From NCBI GenBank assembly GCA_003024985.2, contig PXIH01S0019323.1: a stretch of 10,952 nucleotides of DNA. One strand, written 5' to 3'. A model generated the notes under the pieces. That model did not search any database and was not told where the DNA came from. It was given only the letters and a program-made list of their open reading frames with translations. How positions within the stretch are numbered: the first letter of the stretch is position 1; each line of letters begins with the position of its first letter. Positions 1-7,844 of the stretch are shown piece by piece. This DNA comes from Euperipatoides rowelli. Its lineage: Eukaryota; Onychophora; Udeonychophora; Euonychophora; Peripatopsidae. Position numbers and translations under genes: made by a program.

Positions 1-685
1 CCCTCCTAAGGAAAAAGACCTTAACTCCAATTTTTTTCAAAATGGATTTTTTTACATTGTTTCTGCTTACTTAGGTCATTCTACAGCCTGTCAGTAAGAA
101 AAAATTCCTAATTTAAATATCTATTTTTAAATCAAGATTTACCCAAATGGCTGCTAATACTAAGCAAAAACATCAACATAATTATCAGAAGGTAAAACAC
201 CTTATGTGTTCTCTGATTCTGTACTTGAGTTGTTTTTACTTCTGACAAGCACTTCGTAAAAAAACCTCATCTCTTAATACTAAGATAAACACTGTATGTA
301 CAACTTTCTTTAGACATATTAAGCTATTATTCCTTCTGGTTCTGAAAAATTAAGAAGAAAAAAATAATATCTTAGGTGATTATATAAGGTAGGAGGCAGC
401 ACATGTTTGATTATACAGGAAATAGAGGGCAGCATTTAATGTCATCCATGTTTGATTAGAGGCCAACTTTCAAGAATCAAGTTCTGAATGTATGGTTTAA
501 ATTAAATAAGGTTCATAATTATTTTTAAAAAATAAGTTCAACTAAAAATTATTTATATAATTATCAACATTACAAATCCTTTATCTAGAGCAGGTAAGAT
601 GGTAGCATTAGCACTGACAGACAGCAAAAGAAACAAAAATGGAGTCATCAATAAAGATAATCAACTATAATTCAAATAAGAATAA
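1..685. other. AT-rich intergenic DNA, nothing recognised
   Basis: No open frame of useful length and no recognisable motif. The only local structure is a short direct repeat of catgtttgatta near 402 and 447. A consensus-like splice donor (cag followed by gtaaga, about 591-598) lies here, but no coding frame runs into it, so it is not called. Confidence 0.6.
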
Positions 686-696
686 CTAGCAAATAA

Positions 697-1017
697 GCCC
701 GTTACATGGGCATTAAACATTTTCTAAAAATAGTTCCTAGATGGTGCTGTTACTGGCTTTGGAACATGGCTTCGAATAAACCTTTTACACGGGCATAAAA
801 CACTTTTAAGCCCATTACAGGGGCATCAATCACTCACTCTCTCTAGTGTCCTAGTATGCAAGATCTTGGAGATGGACTCAATCAGACCACATCACACGCA
901 CGCACGCTCAGACTGCCCTAAGCCCGTTACACTGGCACCAATCAAATCATGATTCTTGAGCATTTTATTTTAAGCAATCAAATTGTGGCATCACATTTTT
1001 AAGCCAGTTACATGGGC
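697..1017. repeat. Five dispersed copies of a GCCCGTTACAYGGGC hairpin
   Basis: Copies lie at 697-711, about 781-794 (first arm decayed), 810-824, 922-936 and 1003-1017. The intact form pairs GCCCGT with ACGGGC around a 3-nt loop; most copies have one or two mismatches. The third and fifth copies are each followed by a CACTCACTCTCTCT pyrimidine tract, and the fourth by accaatcaaatcatgattct, which recurs in part after the fifth. This suggests duplication of the element's 3' subterminal module. The spacing is irregular, so this is not a simple satellite. Confidence 0.75.
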
Positions 1018-1145
1018 GTCACTCACTCACTCTCTCTCTCTCACATAAGAATTATGATTCTGAATCCTTAGTTCCCGGGCCGATTAACCTGTACATTAAA
1101 GTTTCTAAAAATCGTTCATAGATGGCGCTGTTACCGGCTTTGGAA
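711..1145. repeat. Pair of ~50-bp direct repeats inside the Helitron-like element
   Basis: The stretch at 711-763 (cattaaac, tttctaaaaat, gttcctagatggtgctg, ctggctttggaa) recurs at about 1093-1145 as cattaaag, tttctaaaaat, gttcatagatggcgctg, ccggctttggaa. Only a few substitutions and a small length difference separate them. The first copy directly follows the terminal hairpin. The second follows a degenerate gggccgattaacctgta that may be a sixth, ruined hairpin. The pattern fits duplication of a whole terminal module. Confidence 0.75.
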
Positions 1146-1167
1146 AATTTCTTGCTTTGGAAGACGA

Positions 1168-1917
1168 TCTATTCCAATTAGTCGCTAGGATGATAGTCTT
1201 AGTGCTGAAAACACTCCCTTTGAGTTTGAGCATTCGTCTGCCTTATCTGATTTTACAAGTGAATTAATTGGAAATGCTTTGCTTCAAGCTCCAGTAAATA
1301 ATATGCTGGCTGAAATGAAATTTGCAAACAAAAGTTTGACTGAACCTTTGGTCCCGTCCAAGTACAAGTATATCAAACTGAGGACATAATTTTAGCAGCT
1401 AACACCTCAGCTTTTCTATCATTTAATGTATTAGGGCAACATACTGAAAATGAACTGGAGCTGAATAATTATAACTATGATATACGGTACTTTATTTTGA
1501 AGCAGAGCAAAATGTTAGAGGGAATTTACAAACACAGAAAACCACCAACCTTGATCCTAAATTTAATTATCCATTAGATTCTGAAAAAGAAAATCATTTG
1601 GATCAAGTTTCCATAATTGGTGGGCATAATCTAGAAGATAAAAGCCTAGGATTAACAAAAAAAGGAATCCATGCAAAAGGAAAAAAAAATCTGAGAATAC
1701 AGTTACTGAATGTAAAGTAATTGAAATAAATGATATGAAGGAAAAACATCACCTACAACCACCTTACAAAGATTGTAGGAAAAATGTACACAAATGATCT
1801 CTGAATCTCGAAGAATACAAATACAAATGTGGTTGAAAGGACTTAACAAATAGTTTTGGAATTTAGAGTGGTGAGAAAGAAGGCTTTTCATCATATCTAA
1901 CACATATTCGTGTTTGA
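1168..1917 (+). pseudogene. Frameshifted coding remnant with an AKAP-like RII-binding helix
   Basis: Coding-like sequence runs across the plus strand but switches frame: about 1189-1350, about 1353-1490, about 1496-1680, and about 1687-1917, with in-frame stops in the last part (for example 1915-1917). The first piece contains SDFTSELIGNALLQA, an amphipathic helix with the small/hydrophobic spacing of PKA-RII anchoring helices (compare the DNAIQQA core of known anchoring peptides). The second contains TEDIILAANTSAFLSFN. The third and fourth are rich in Asn, Lys, Glu and Asp, as in a disordered region. No start codon is visible. The frames join in a sensible order, which supports real decayed coding sequence rather than chance. 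The AKAP assignment rests on one short motif and is tentative; it could be another large cytoplasmic protein. The remnant begins where the Helitron-like element ends, so it may be an interrupted host gene, a retrocopy or a captured fragment. Confidence 0.45.
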
Positions 1918-2461
1918 GATTTAAAAATTTCTGTTAAAAAGTTCTTTAATCATAAATATTCTTTAATACATTAATTTTGTTTACTGTAATTTACCTTATA
2001 ACAAAATTAAATTGTTCCTAGCTCCTTTAAGACAGAACAATTATTTATTCATCATATTAAAGTACACTCAAAAACAGATGTAATAAATTAGATTCCCTTT
2101 ATTTCAGACAAAATAAAGAAAACAATATTATTCACTCGATCTATTTAATAAATTCCCATAATAATAGGCTACAATTCTTCTTTCCCATAATTCCTAACAA
2201 TGTATTTTTTCTTCAAATGATAATACAATAAAGTAAATAAATTATGTTGATTACTATAAATAGATACATTATACTGTATTAATAAACTTGTTAATATCAA
2301 CATTGTATTATAAAGGTGCTGACATTACTGAAATCCAAACTGACTGTGTGAGTTCCTTAAATTAAATTGTAGGCTATCCATTTTCTTTAAACTGAAAAAT
2401 ACTGTATTTTAGTAACAACTTGCGTAAATCACTGGTCAAATAAGAAACAAATTAAACAATG
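1918..2461. other. AT-rich DNA between two coding remnants
   Basis: Very AT-rich, with stops in all frames and no motif recognised. If the two flanking remnants come from one gene, this could be a former intron, but clear donor and acceptor sites joining them in frame were not found. Confidence 0.5.
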
Positions 2462-2649
2462 AGTAGAAAGTGTTTCAACCAATGATATGTTGAGATAGTT
2501 GACAAAGAACTTCAAAAAGGTAAAGATATTTCTGCAATTAACATTGACTTGAAACAAAGTGCAGCATGGCTTGTAGCCTACTTAGAGTCAGTGAAATTTA
2601 AAAAAAATGAATTGATATAAAAAAAGCCATTGAAGAATTTGAAATGTAA
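2462..2649 (+). pseudogene. Short coding-like remnant, probable protein C-terminus
   Basis: About 45 codons read well on the plus strand from 2486: a charged stretch with KELQKGKDISAINIDLKQ, then AAWLVAYLESVKF. A stop (TGA, 2483-2485) breaks the frame on its 5' side. After KKNELI the reading moves by one base and continues as KKAIEEFEM with a stop at 2647-2649. Amphipathic and charged composition, with rarer codons for Trp and Ala in otherwise very AT-rich DNA, argues against chance. The family is not recognised. It lies on the same strand as the remnant ending at 1917 and could be a later part of the same gene, which is inference. The frameshift and upstream stop suggest it is dead, though an exon of a live gene cannot be fully excluded. 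Confidence 0.35.
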
Positions 2650-2962
2650 ATTCTTTTCTCATTTTTTAAAAATGTTTTTCTTATTGGCTAGTGTTGCATT
2701 AATAAAAGCAGTACTTTTCAGTTTTATTTCTTCCACTCGATATAAATTATAACTACATTATATTTAATCTACTTAATAAAAAATATTATTTTTATGTTCT
2801 GTTATTAATCATAATGTTTTTTAAAATATCTAATTAGATTTCTAGCTTACGCCGTATCTATCATAATTCTACCATTGCATAGCAAGCTTTACATTTATCC
2901 CCCTAGCTGCTCCATTTGTGTGTAACGTTCCTATATTTTTGTCTCGTATCATTAATTCACCA
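2650..2962. other. AT-rich intergenic DNA, nothing recognised
   Basis: No coding frame, no convincing repeat and no RNA gene seen. Poly-A and poly-T runs dominate. Confidence 0.5.
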
Positions 2963-3290
2963 TATGATGGGTATTTTTGGATAGTATTAAAACGAATACT
3001 TAATTCAAACTTTAATTAGATTAGAGTGTTCTAAAAAAAAATCTGTGTTAATTATTTATTGGGATGTCTATACCTTGAAAAATATACTGTAAGCCGGTGA
3101 ATGTGCTTTAAACTGTACCTTTAAATAATGGCTCTTTTCGACCTGTTAGAACGAATAATTAATTTAAATTTTAATAGGAGTGTTCTAAACTAACTAAATA
3201 TATTCTTAAATATCAGGGCGATCTATGCCTTCAACTTAAAAATATACTACATCCGGTGACTGTGTTTGATCTTTCTACCATGAGTTGTAG
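2963..3290. repeat. Two diverged ~159-bp direct repeats in tandem
   Basis: Copy one starts near 2963 and copy two near 3122. Matching landmarks in order are AACGAATA (2991 and 3150), ttaattyaaaytttaat, gagtgttctaaa, a gatcta/gtcta followed by tgcctt/accttg, aaaatatact, and ccggtga followed by tgtg. The constant offset of about 159 bp, with small indels between landmarks, shows an old tandem duplication. A faint third copy may follow to about 3470 (atataacgtgaaactgctgtttggtct), but the match is weak. No coding potential. Confidence 0.7.
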
Positions 3291-3644
3291 TACTTGTATC
3301 TTTATATAAATTTAACACTAGCTATTTTTAATGTGCTGAATCCTGCTATGGATTTTAAATTTAATCTTACTATACTCTAAATGAATAAATATGTAATTAA
3401 TTATCGGCACAATCTTTGGTGCATTTTTTTATATAACGTGAAACTGCTGTTTGGTCTCATAATGTAAGTTATAATCATCCAATCTTTCTATAAATCGATA
3501 CCATATCTCATTTTCCCCTCCCAAGTCCTTCTGTGAATTCAAACTTGAATATTTTTTAATAAAAATGAGTGCAATAGCATGTGTAGTGATTGCAGTAGGC
3601 TATTTAAAAAGCGATCTATTCTAGCAATCACATTGAATATGCTA
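3291..3644. other. AT-rich DNA, at most a degraded third repeat copy
   Basis: No gene. Part of 3400-3470 weakly resembles the ends of the preceding 159-bp repeats; otherwise featureless. Confidence 0.4.
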
Positions 3645-4278
3645 CGAACTTGAAATTTGGATATTGCATGATGGGTAACCTGTTCTAGAACCTAAGACAA
3701 TAGAACAGGAACCGGAAGTCAACTTGGATTTGCAATGCCTTATGGGTAATGTGTTACAGAACCTAAGACAATAGAACTAAAGGTCAGCCATCTTGGATTT
3801 TGCAATGCCTTATGGGTAATATGTGTTCTAGCACCTAAGACAATAGAACAGGAAATGGAAATCCACCATCTTGTGCCAGTTAATCCAGAGTGGGAGGGGC
3901 ATCTAACGGAATAACCGGATACAGAAGTCAGCCATCTTGTTTTTTTGCAATGCATGATGGGAAGGTGTTCCAGAACCTAAGACAATACAACAGAAACTGG
4001 AAGTCTTAATTAGGTCACTTTCGGTCTTAAAAACTCCCTAAACCTATAAGAAATAGGAACAGGAAGTCGGCCATCTTGGATTTTGAAATGCATTGTGGGA
4101 CATATATTATCCATAATGCATCATAATATAGCATAAGATGATGTCACTTCCTGTTAAATGCCCTAAACCTATAAGAAACAGGAACCGGAAGTTGGCCATC
4201 TTGGATTATCTAAAACAGGAAGTCATGTGACAGTAACCAGAAGTGACATCATACCGGAAACCAGAAGTGTTCCAGAAC
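3645..4278. repeat. Cluster of variant repeat units with CCGGAAGT- and GCCATCTTG-like motifs
   Basis: About seven or eight diverged units of roughly 65-125 bp. The shared order is: tggatttTGCAATGCatgatgggtaa, then gttctagaACCTAAGACAATAGAACAGGAA, then CCGGAAGTC, then GCCATCT, then the next unit. GCCATCTTG or CCATCTTG occurs at 3787-3795, 3866-3873, 3931-3939, 4070-4078 and 4195-4203; ACCGGAAGT at 3711-3719 and 4184-4192. The later units replace the middle with ccctaaacctataagaaa and add gatgatgtcacttcctg near 4138, whose inverted form (agaagtgacatcat) lies near 4240. GC content is well above that of the flanks. Open frames across it arise from repetition and are not genes. The plus-strand LINE begins directly after it. 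Confidence 0.8.
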
Positions 4279-4280
4279 GA

Positions 4281-5771
4281 ACAAATTTCATCTACTAAAA
4301 TGTTATTATTGATATGAAAGATACTTTGGTTTCTGGGACAAACAAAATGCCAAGTCATGTTATAAAAAAATTTCCTAAACAATTTGCAAGATTATTTTTA
4401 AACTGTTTTTGTTGTCATTGGTTAATGGAATTATTCCAATTAGATGGAGAGAAATTTACATAAGCCCAATATTTAAGAAGGGTAATAGGTCCGATTTTGT
4501 AAAATATAGACCTATATGTATTGGTAATACTTTAATAAAAATTATGGAAAAGATCGTATTATTGTTGTTACAACCTTATATTGAAAAAAATCTTAATCTG
4601 GTACAACATGGATTCCGTAAAAGGCATTTGACAGAGATCTACCTGCCTTTTAGAGTTTTATAATATTTGTGCTAGGTTAAAAAAAATAACAAAATGGCAT
4701 AATATTTTTTGATTTATCAAATGCGTTTGTTATGATATTGGTTGATTCTCTCATTATAAAGTTGTTAAATATGGATGTCCCTCATCTCCTCTGTAGATGG
4801 ATTTATTTGTTTTTGATAGACAGACCGATCTCTACTAAGATTGGAATATACAATTCTGGAACTGATCTGGTGAATTGTGGCCTTCCCCAAGGCGCAGTTC
4901 TTTCGATCATGCTGTTTAATTTATACATTAGTGATTTATTTTTATATGAAATTAGGTATATCATTAGTTATGCGGATGATATAAAGATTTTTTCCATTGT
5001 AAATGATCATAATGATATTAAAATTCTACAGAAACAGATTAATTATTTTTCTGAATGGATTAATAATGGTTTGTTGATAAATAGGACAAAGACTAAGTGT
5101 ATATTGATGGGAAAATTTTCTGTACTACTCAGACTATTTGTAGATGAGTGTCTTATAGAAAGTGTAAAGACATATAGGGATCTAGGAGTGATGGACAGCC
5201 GTATGGATTTTTCCTGCCATGCTGATTATTTATTAAGTTGATTGTAAGGTTTTATATGTTGATGAGTATTTTTCATGAAATGGATTTAGTGACTTTTAAA
5301 TTGGTTTATAATATGCAGCTTATGATGGATTATTGCGCCTCAATGTATGATTTTATAAATGTAGGGGGATCAGAAAAAATTGAATGCTTTCTTGAGAAAA
5401 GTTTCAAAAAAAATTTATGAATTAAAAAAATTACCATATGAATCACCTAGATCAATTTTTGTTAAAGAGTGGTATAATGTTTCCATCTCTACGTAACTCC
5501 GTGGGTATCTAATTTTCTTTTATAAAAAATTGATTTTGGAAAATAATTATGAACTTTTTAATAGAGCCAGTATTACGAATACCAGAGACCATTATTTCAG
5601 ATTGTCATTCGAAAAATTTAGATTAAATTTAAAAAAGTTTTTTTTTTTATATCTAATAAGGTGATTAATATTTGGAATGATCTCCCTGAGTATTTAATAT
5701 ACTCATCAACATTGAACCATTTTAAAAATTCATTGGACCAAGTATTGGTTAATTTTGATTTGAATTATTGA
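4281..5771 (+). pseudogene. LINE ORF2 reverse transcriptase remnant
   Basis: The protein would copy LINE RNA into DNA at a nicked target. Pieces in order: 4281-4405 (SGTNKMPSHVIKKFPK, matching the region before RT block 1); 4409-4650 (ISPIFKKGNRSDFVKYRPI, then QHGFRK); 4653-4690 (EFYNICARLKKNN); about 4700-5229 with motif A as FFDLSNAFVMI, motif B as GLPQGAVLS (4879-4905) and motif C as YADD (4969-4980); 5238-5394; 5395-5496; 5545-5640; and 5649-5771 with VINIWNDLPEYL and the native stop at 5769-5771. The pieces use all three frames and are separated by at least six frameshifts plus a stop at 5494-5496. In motif A the second conserved Asp, as in LSNAYD of the other LINE here, is Val, while the first Asp remains. 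Too broken to make an active enzyme. Confidence 0.85.
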
Positions 5772-5843
5772 GGTGCTTCCTTGATGGTGGATGCTTTAAA
5801 TTATTTTTATTACACTGTATTTTTCTTTTGTTTCTGTGTATAA

Positions 5844-5858
5844 AAGTCTTATAGACTT
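5844..5858 (+). other. LINE 3' UTR hairpin (AAGTCT-TAT-AGACTT)
   Basis: Perfect 6-bp stem with a 3-nt loop, 73 bases after the ORF2 stop and about 55 bases before the (TTA)n tail, followed by actgtgccc. A comparable hairpin lies in the 3' UTR of the minus-strand LINE. In several LINE families a 3' stem-loop is the recognition site for the element's own reverse transcriptase; that role here is inference. Confidence 0.5.
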
Positions 5859-5910
5859 ACTGTGCCCTTTTTACTTTAAATTTAAATTAAATTTAATATA
5901 GTGAATAAGT

Positions 5911-5950
5911 ATTTATTATTATTATTATTATTATTATGATGATGATGATT
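5911..5950. repeat. (TTA)n microsatellite tail running into (TGA)n
   Basis: About eight TTA units at 5912-5936, then tgatgatgatgatt. The TTA part is best read as the 3' tail of the plus-strand LINE. The change to TGA units may be later microsatellite drift or may belong to the neighbouring Penelope-like element. Confidence 0.8.
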
Positions 5951-6745
5951 GGTGGGTAGTTGTAAAGGAGGGGGGAAGGTGGTTTGTGAGTTAGTTTTGG
6001 ATATTGTTTGTATTATATCGGAGGTTGTTAAATTTGTTAAATATTACATTTAAGTGGATTGGTGGTTTATGTTTGTATTTGTTTGGTGGGAGGTAGTGGG
6101 GGTGGATGCAGGTGAATGTTGTGTTACATGTGAGTTCGTAAGTTGAACTAGTTGAGTGATATAATTCTTTGGGACTAATCATTAGCTATATAAATTTTGA
6201 TTATGTTATTCAATTCGGTTTGTAGGTTTTTTGTTCCATGTTGCATATTAGAAATGCGCGAGTGAGGTCTTGTTTTAAAGTGTTAATTTTGACATATTTT
6301 GGGAGTAGTGAGTTATAAAAAAATTTAATGTGTTTGGGTATTTTTGCGATGAATAGAATATTCAAGGTTATTATTTTTTCTGAGGATGGAGATGTCTAAA
6401 TAGTTAAGAGTATTTATTATTTAGTTCAGTTTCAAGTGTGAATTTTAACATGACATAAATATGCTAGATTTGTTATGGCATATGCTTAGTTTGTGTTCTT
6501 TAATGATCTGGTAATTTAGGAGGATGACCTGGTTGTCTGATAGTACACCAGCTAAAGGGGTGCACATAGCTGTACCTTGGGCTGAAACGTAAGGGGTGTT
6601 ATTAAATGTGCAAGGGGTGTTAGATGTATTGTACATGTTAGTAAATGTTGGATATTTTGTAGTGAAAATTTAAAAGATTTGTTTGGGTTAAGTCTGTATT
6701 TATGTAGAATGTAGTTTGTTGAAATTTGAACATCTATGGAGCCAT

Positions 6746-6780
6746 ACATCGACTCAATATCAAGAGATTTGAGTCGATGT
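6746..6780. repeat. Perfect 12-bp inverted repeat over PLE motif A
   Basis: ACATCGACTCAA (6746-6757) is followed by an 11-base loop and its exact complement TTGAGTCGATGT (6769-6780). The arms lie in codons on both sides of the LDIE motif A of the Penelope-like RT. Pairing is perfect and not AT-only. It may be chance within coding sequence, or a quasi-palindrome perfected by template switching. Confidence 0.85.
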
Positions 6781-7080
6781 GATGGATCCACAGATATTTT
6801 TTTAATTGTTTTATAAGATAATGTGTATTTTTAAGTTATATTTAGAGGGATTATATTTTTGAAGAGTTTTGTTTAGCCATTTAAAATTCAGGGATATATA
6901 ATTTTGATTTGTAAGCATAAGGGGCGATACCCACCTCTGCTTTTGGGAATTTTTGCCCTCTGTTGGATATATTTTATGGTAAAGGGTGGATTTCAAATGG
7001 TTTTCTTGGTTTAAATGAGATTTATAAAATTATTATATTGTGTATTATGTTTGTATAATTTTTTTTTGTAGTGCAGTTGT

Positions 7081-7393
7081 CATCAGTGTTTCTTTCAGAC
7101 AATTTTCTCCAGGGAAGGGGGGCATTTCAAAGTTCCAAGGAAGGGGGTGGAGTATTTAAAGTTAAAGGAACATATTCTTTGTCATTTCACTGGTCTCTTA
7201 TAGTTAATATATATATAAACTGTATACATATTTTTGATAAGTTTTTTTTTTATTTGACGATGTTTTGTTGACTTTCTGTCTGATTTTATAAGCTTTTTTT
7301 ATCCAATTTTCCCTGGAAAGGGGGGGGGGGGCAGTTTGTTCGCTCCGGGGAAGGAAAGCCCCACCTGAGGTATACCTGAAAGAAACAGTAGTG
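7081..7393. mobile_element. 313-bp G-rich foldback segment, possible MITE
   Basis: The ends form an 18-bp inverted repeat with 15 matches: catcagtgtttctttcag (7081-7098) and ctgaaagaaacagtagtg (7376-7393), with 12 bp perfect (tgtttctttcag). Just inside each end is a related G-rich block, caattttctccaggg with ggaaggg (about 7100-7145) and caattttccctgg with a run of 12 G (7304-7360), in direct orientation. The outer bases of the left end (CAGTGTTTCT) resemble many hAT-type terminal repeats. No convincing target duplication was seen. The segment sits within the Penelope-like coding region, whose similarity resumes on both sides, so it is probably an insertion. Any open frame across it is considered spurious. 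Confidence 0.5.
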
Positions 7394-7844
7394 TATTAAT
7401 AGTCTTATGCAGGTACAATGGTTTTTTGCGATGTCAGTGTGTATGATTCAAATAGTGTTGTTATATTTTAAATCGATTGAGATTGTTTTAAAATATTAAA
7501 TTTGGAGTTATCTTTTTTGTGTGTGTGTGTGGGGGTGATTTTTTTAAAGCTTCAGTTTTAAATTTGTCTATTGTAGGTTTTATTTCATTTTTTATTAGTT
7601 GATGTGGATAGGTCTTTGTGGATTTAAGTTACCTAAGATGTATTCTATTTCATTGGGGTATAGTGTTTTATCAAATTTAGTTGGTTTTATGAAGGTTGCT
7701 TTTGGCCCTTTATTTAACATGTTCATTTGGGTGGTTAAAAATTCTATTTTTGGTGTTAATTTATAAATGTTATTTTATTTAGTGTGATAGTAGGTTCAGT
7801 TGAATTTATTTACTTGTTACTAACTAATTCTAATAGAGTCAGGC

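Larger units (their letters stand above)
686..1167 (-). mobile_element. Non-autonomous Helitron-like element
   Basis: Seen on the minus strand: the left boundary reads hairpin GCCC...GGGC (complement of 697-711), then TTATTTG, then CTAG (686-689), then T. Known Helitron 3' ends have a hairpin about 10-12 nt before a terminal CTRR and insert between A and T; both conditions are met, since 11 nt separate hairpin and terminus. A candidate 5' end on the minus strand is TCGTCTTCC starting at 1167 and preceded by A (complement of 1168), which fits the 5'-TC rule and an AT target. The element encodes no Rep/helicase, so it would have been moved in trans. Inside are five copies of the terminal hairpin and a ~50-bp internal duplication. 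The 3' end is well supported; the 5' end is inferred from dinucleotide rules plus the end of repeat homology. Confidence 0.6.
4279..5936 (+). mobile_element. 5'-truncated LINE (non-LTR retrotransposon), plus strand
   Basis: The stretch holds the reverse transcriptase and C-terminal part of a LINE ORF2, a short 3' UTR and a (TTA)n tail. No ORF1 or endonuclease is present. Similarity starts abruptly at about 4279, directly after the gttccagaac motif of the neighbouring repeat cluster, as expected for 5' truncation during target-primed reverse transcription. Motif spacing and the C-terminal IWNDLPE block resemble the jockey/CR1/I group; the exact clade cannot be decided by eye. The element is dead, with many frameshifts. 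Confidence 0.85.
5991..7759 (-). pseudogene. Penelope-like reverse transcriptase remnant
   Basis: Pieces from N to C on the minus strand: 7759-7598 (LNKGPKATFIKPTKFD, as in the N-terminal block that introduces the PLE RT), then about 7600-7550 in another frame (IKPTIDKFKTEALKK); about 7440-7395, a poor match to the DKGxxVV region; 6996-6811 (VSPLM...FKWLNKTLQ, the block after the LPKIHK region); about 6835-6640 (SLDIESMYGSIDV, RT motif A); 6636-6446 (YVSAQGTAMCTPLAGVLSD, motif B, with Cys where Gly is usual in AMG); 6445-6413 (KFTLETELNNK); 6408-6328 (LNYLDISILRKNNNLEYSI then HRKNTQTH); and 6182-5991 (STYELTCNT). Several frameshifts separate them. No YxDD can be found between motif B and KFTLE, and too few codons remain there to hold it, so an internal deletion removed the catalytic motif. 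Non-functional. Confidence 0.75.
5951..7795 (-). mobile_element. Decayed Penelope-like element
   Basis: On the minus strand the coding order is that of Penelope-like elements: an N-terminal block, the RT core, the FTLE...LNYLD block, an RKxTxT block, and a C-terminal part with STYELTCNT. That last motif resembles the start of the GIY-YIG endonuclease region (typically VYxLTCxxC...YIGQT), but no clear YIGQT follows, so the endonuclease is lost or unreadable. The stretch is strongly G/T-rich on the plus strand, unlike its neighbours. It is hemmed in by the 3' ends of two oppositely oriented LINEs. No terminal repeats typical of intact copies were found. A G-rich foldback segment at 7081-7393 interrupts it. 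Confidence 0.75.

Noticed and set aside
591-598. Consensus-like splice donor (cag, gtaaga)
   Set aside because: No coding frame or partner acceptor was found; such short matches are frequent by chance.
697-1017. CRISPR-like array of short palindromic repeats
   Set aside because: Spacing is irregular, copies are diverged, the spacers are themselves partly repeated, and the setting is eukaryotic; a Helitron-like terminus explains the hairpins better.
1703-1903. Minus-strand 66-codon ORF
   Set aside because: It is antisense to the frameshifted plus-strand coding remnant, has no recognisable motif, and is best read as a shadow.
3740-3955. Minus-strand 71-codon ORF with internal similarity
   Set aside because: It spans three tandem variant repeat units, so its repeated peptide pattern follows from the DNA repeats; no family resemblance.
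7071-7271. Plus-strand 66-codon ORF
   Set aside because: It runs through the G-rich foldback segment and AT-rich spacer, starts at a non-ATG codon, and shows no domain.
7069-7393. gtagtg as a target duplication around the G-rich insert
   Set aside because: The left gtagtg lies about 11 bases outside the inverted repeat while the right one overlaps its end, so the geometry does not fit.
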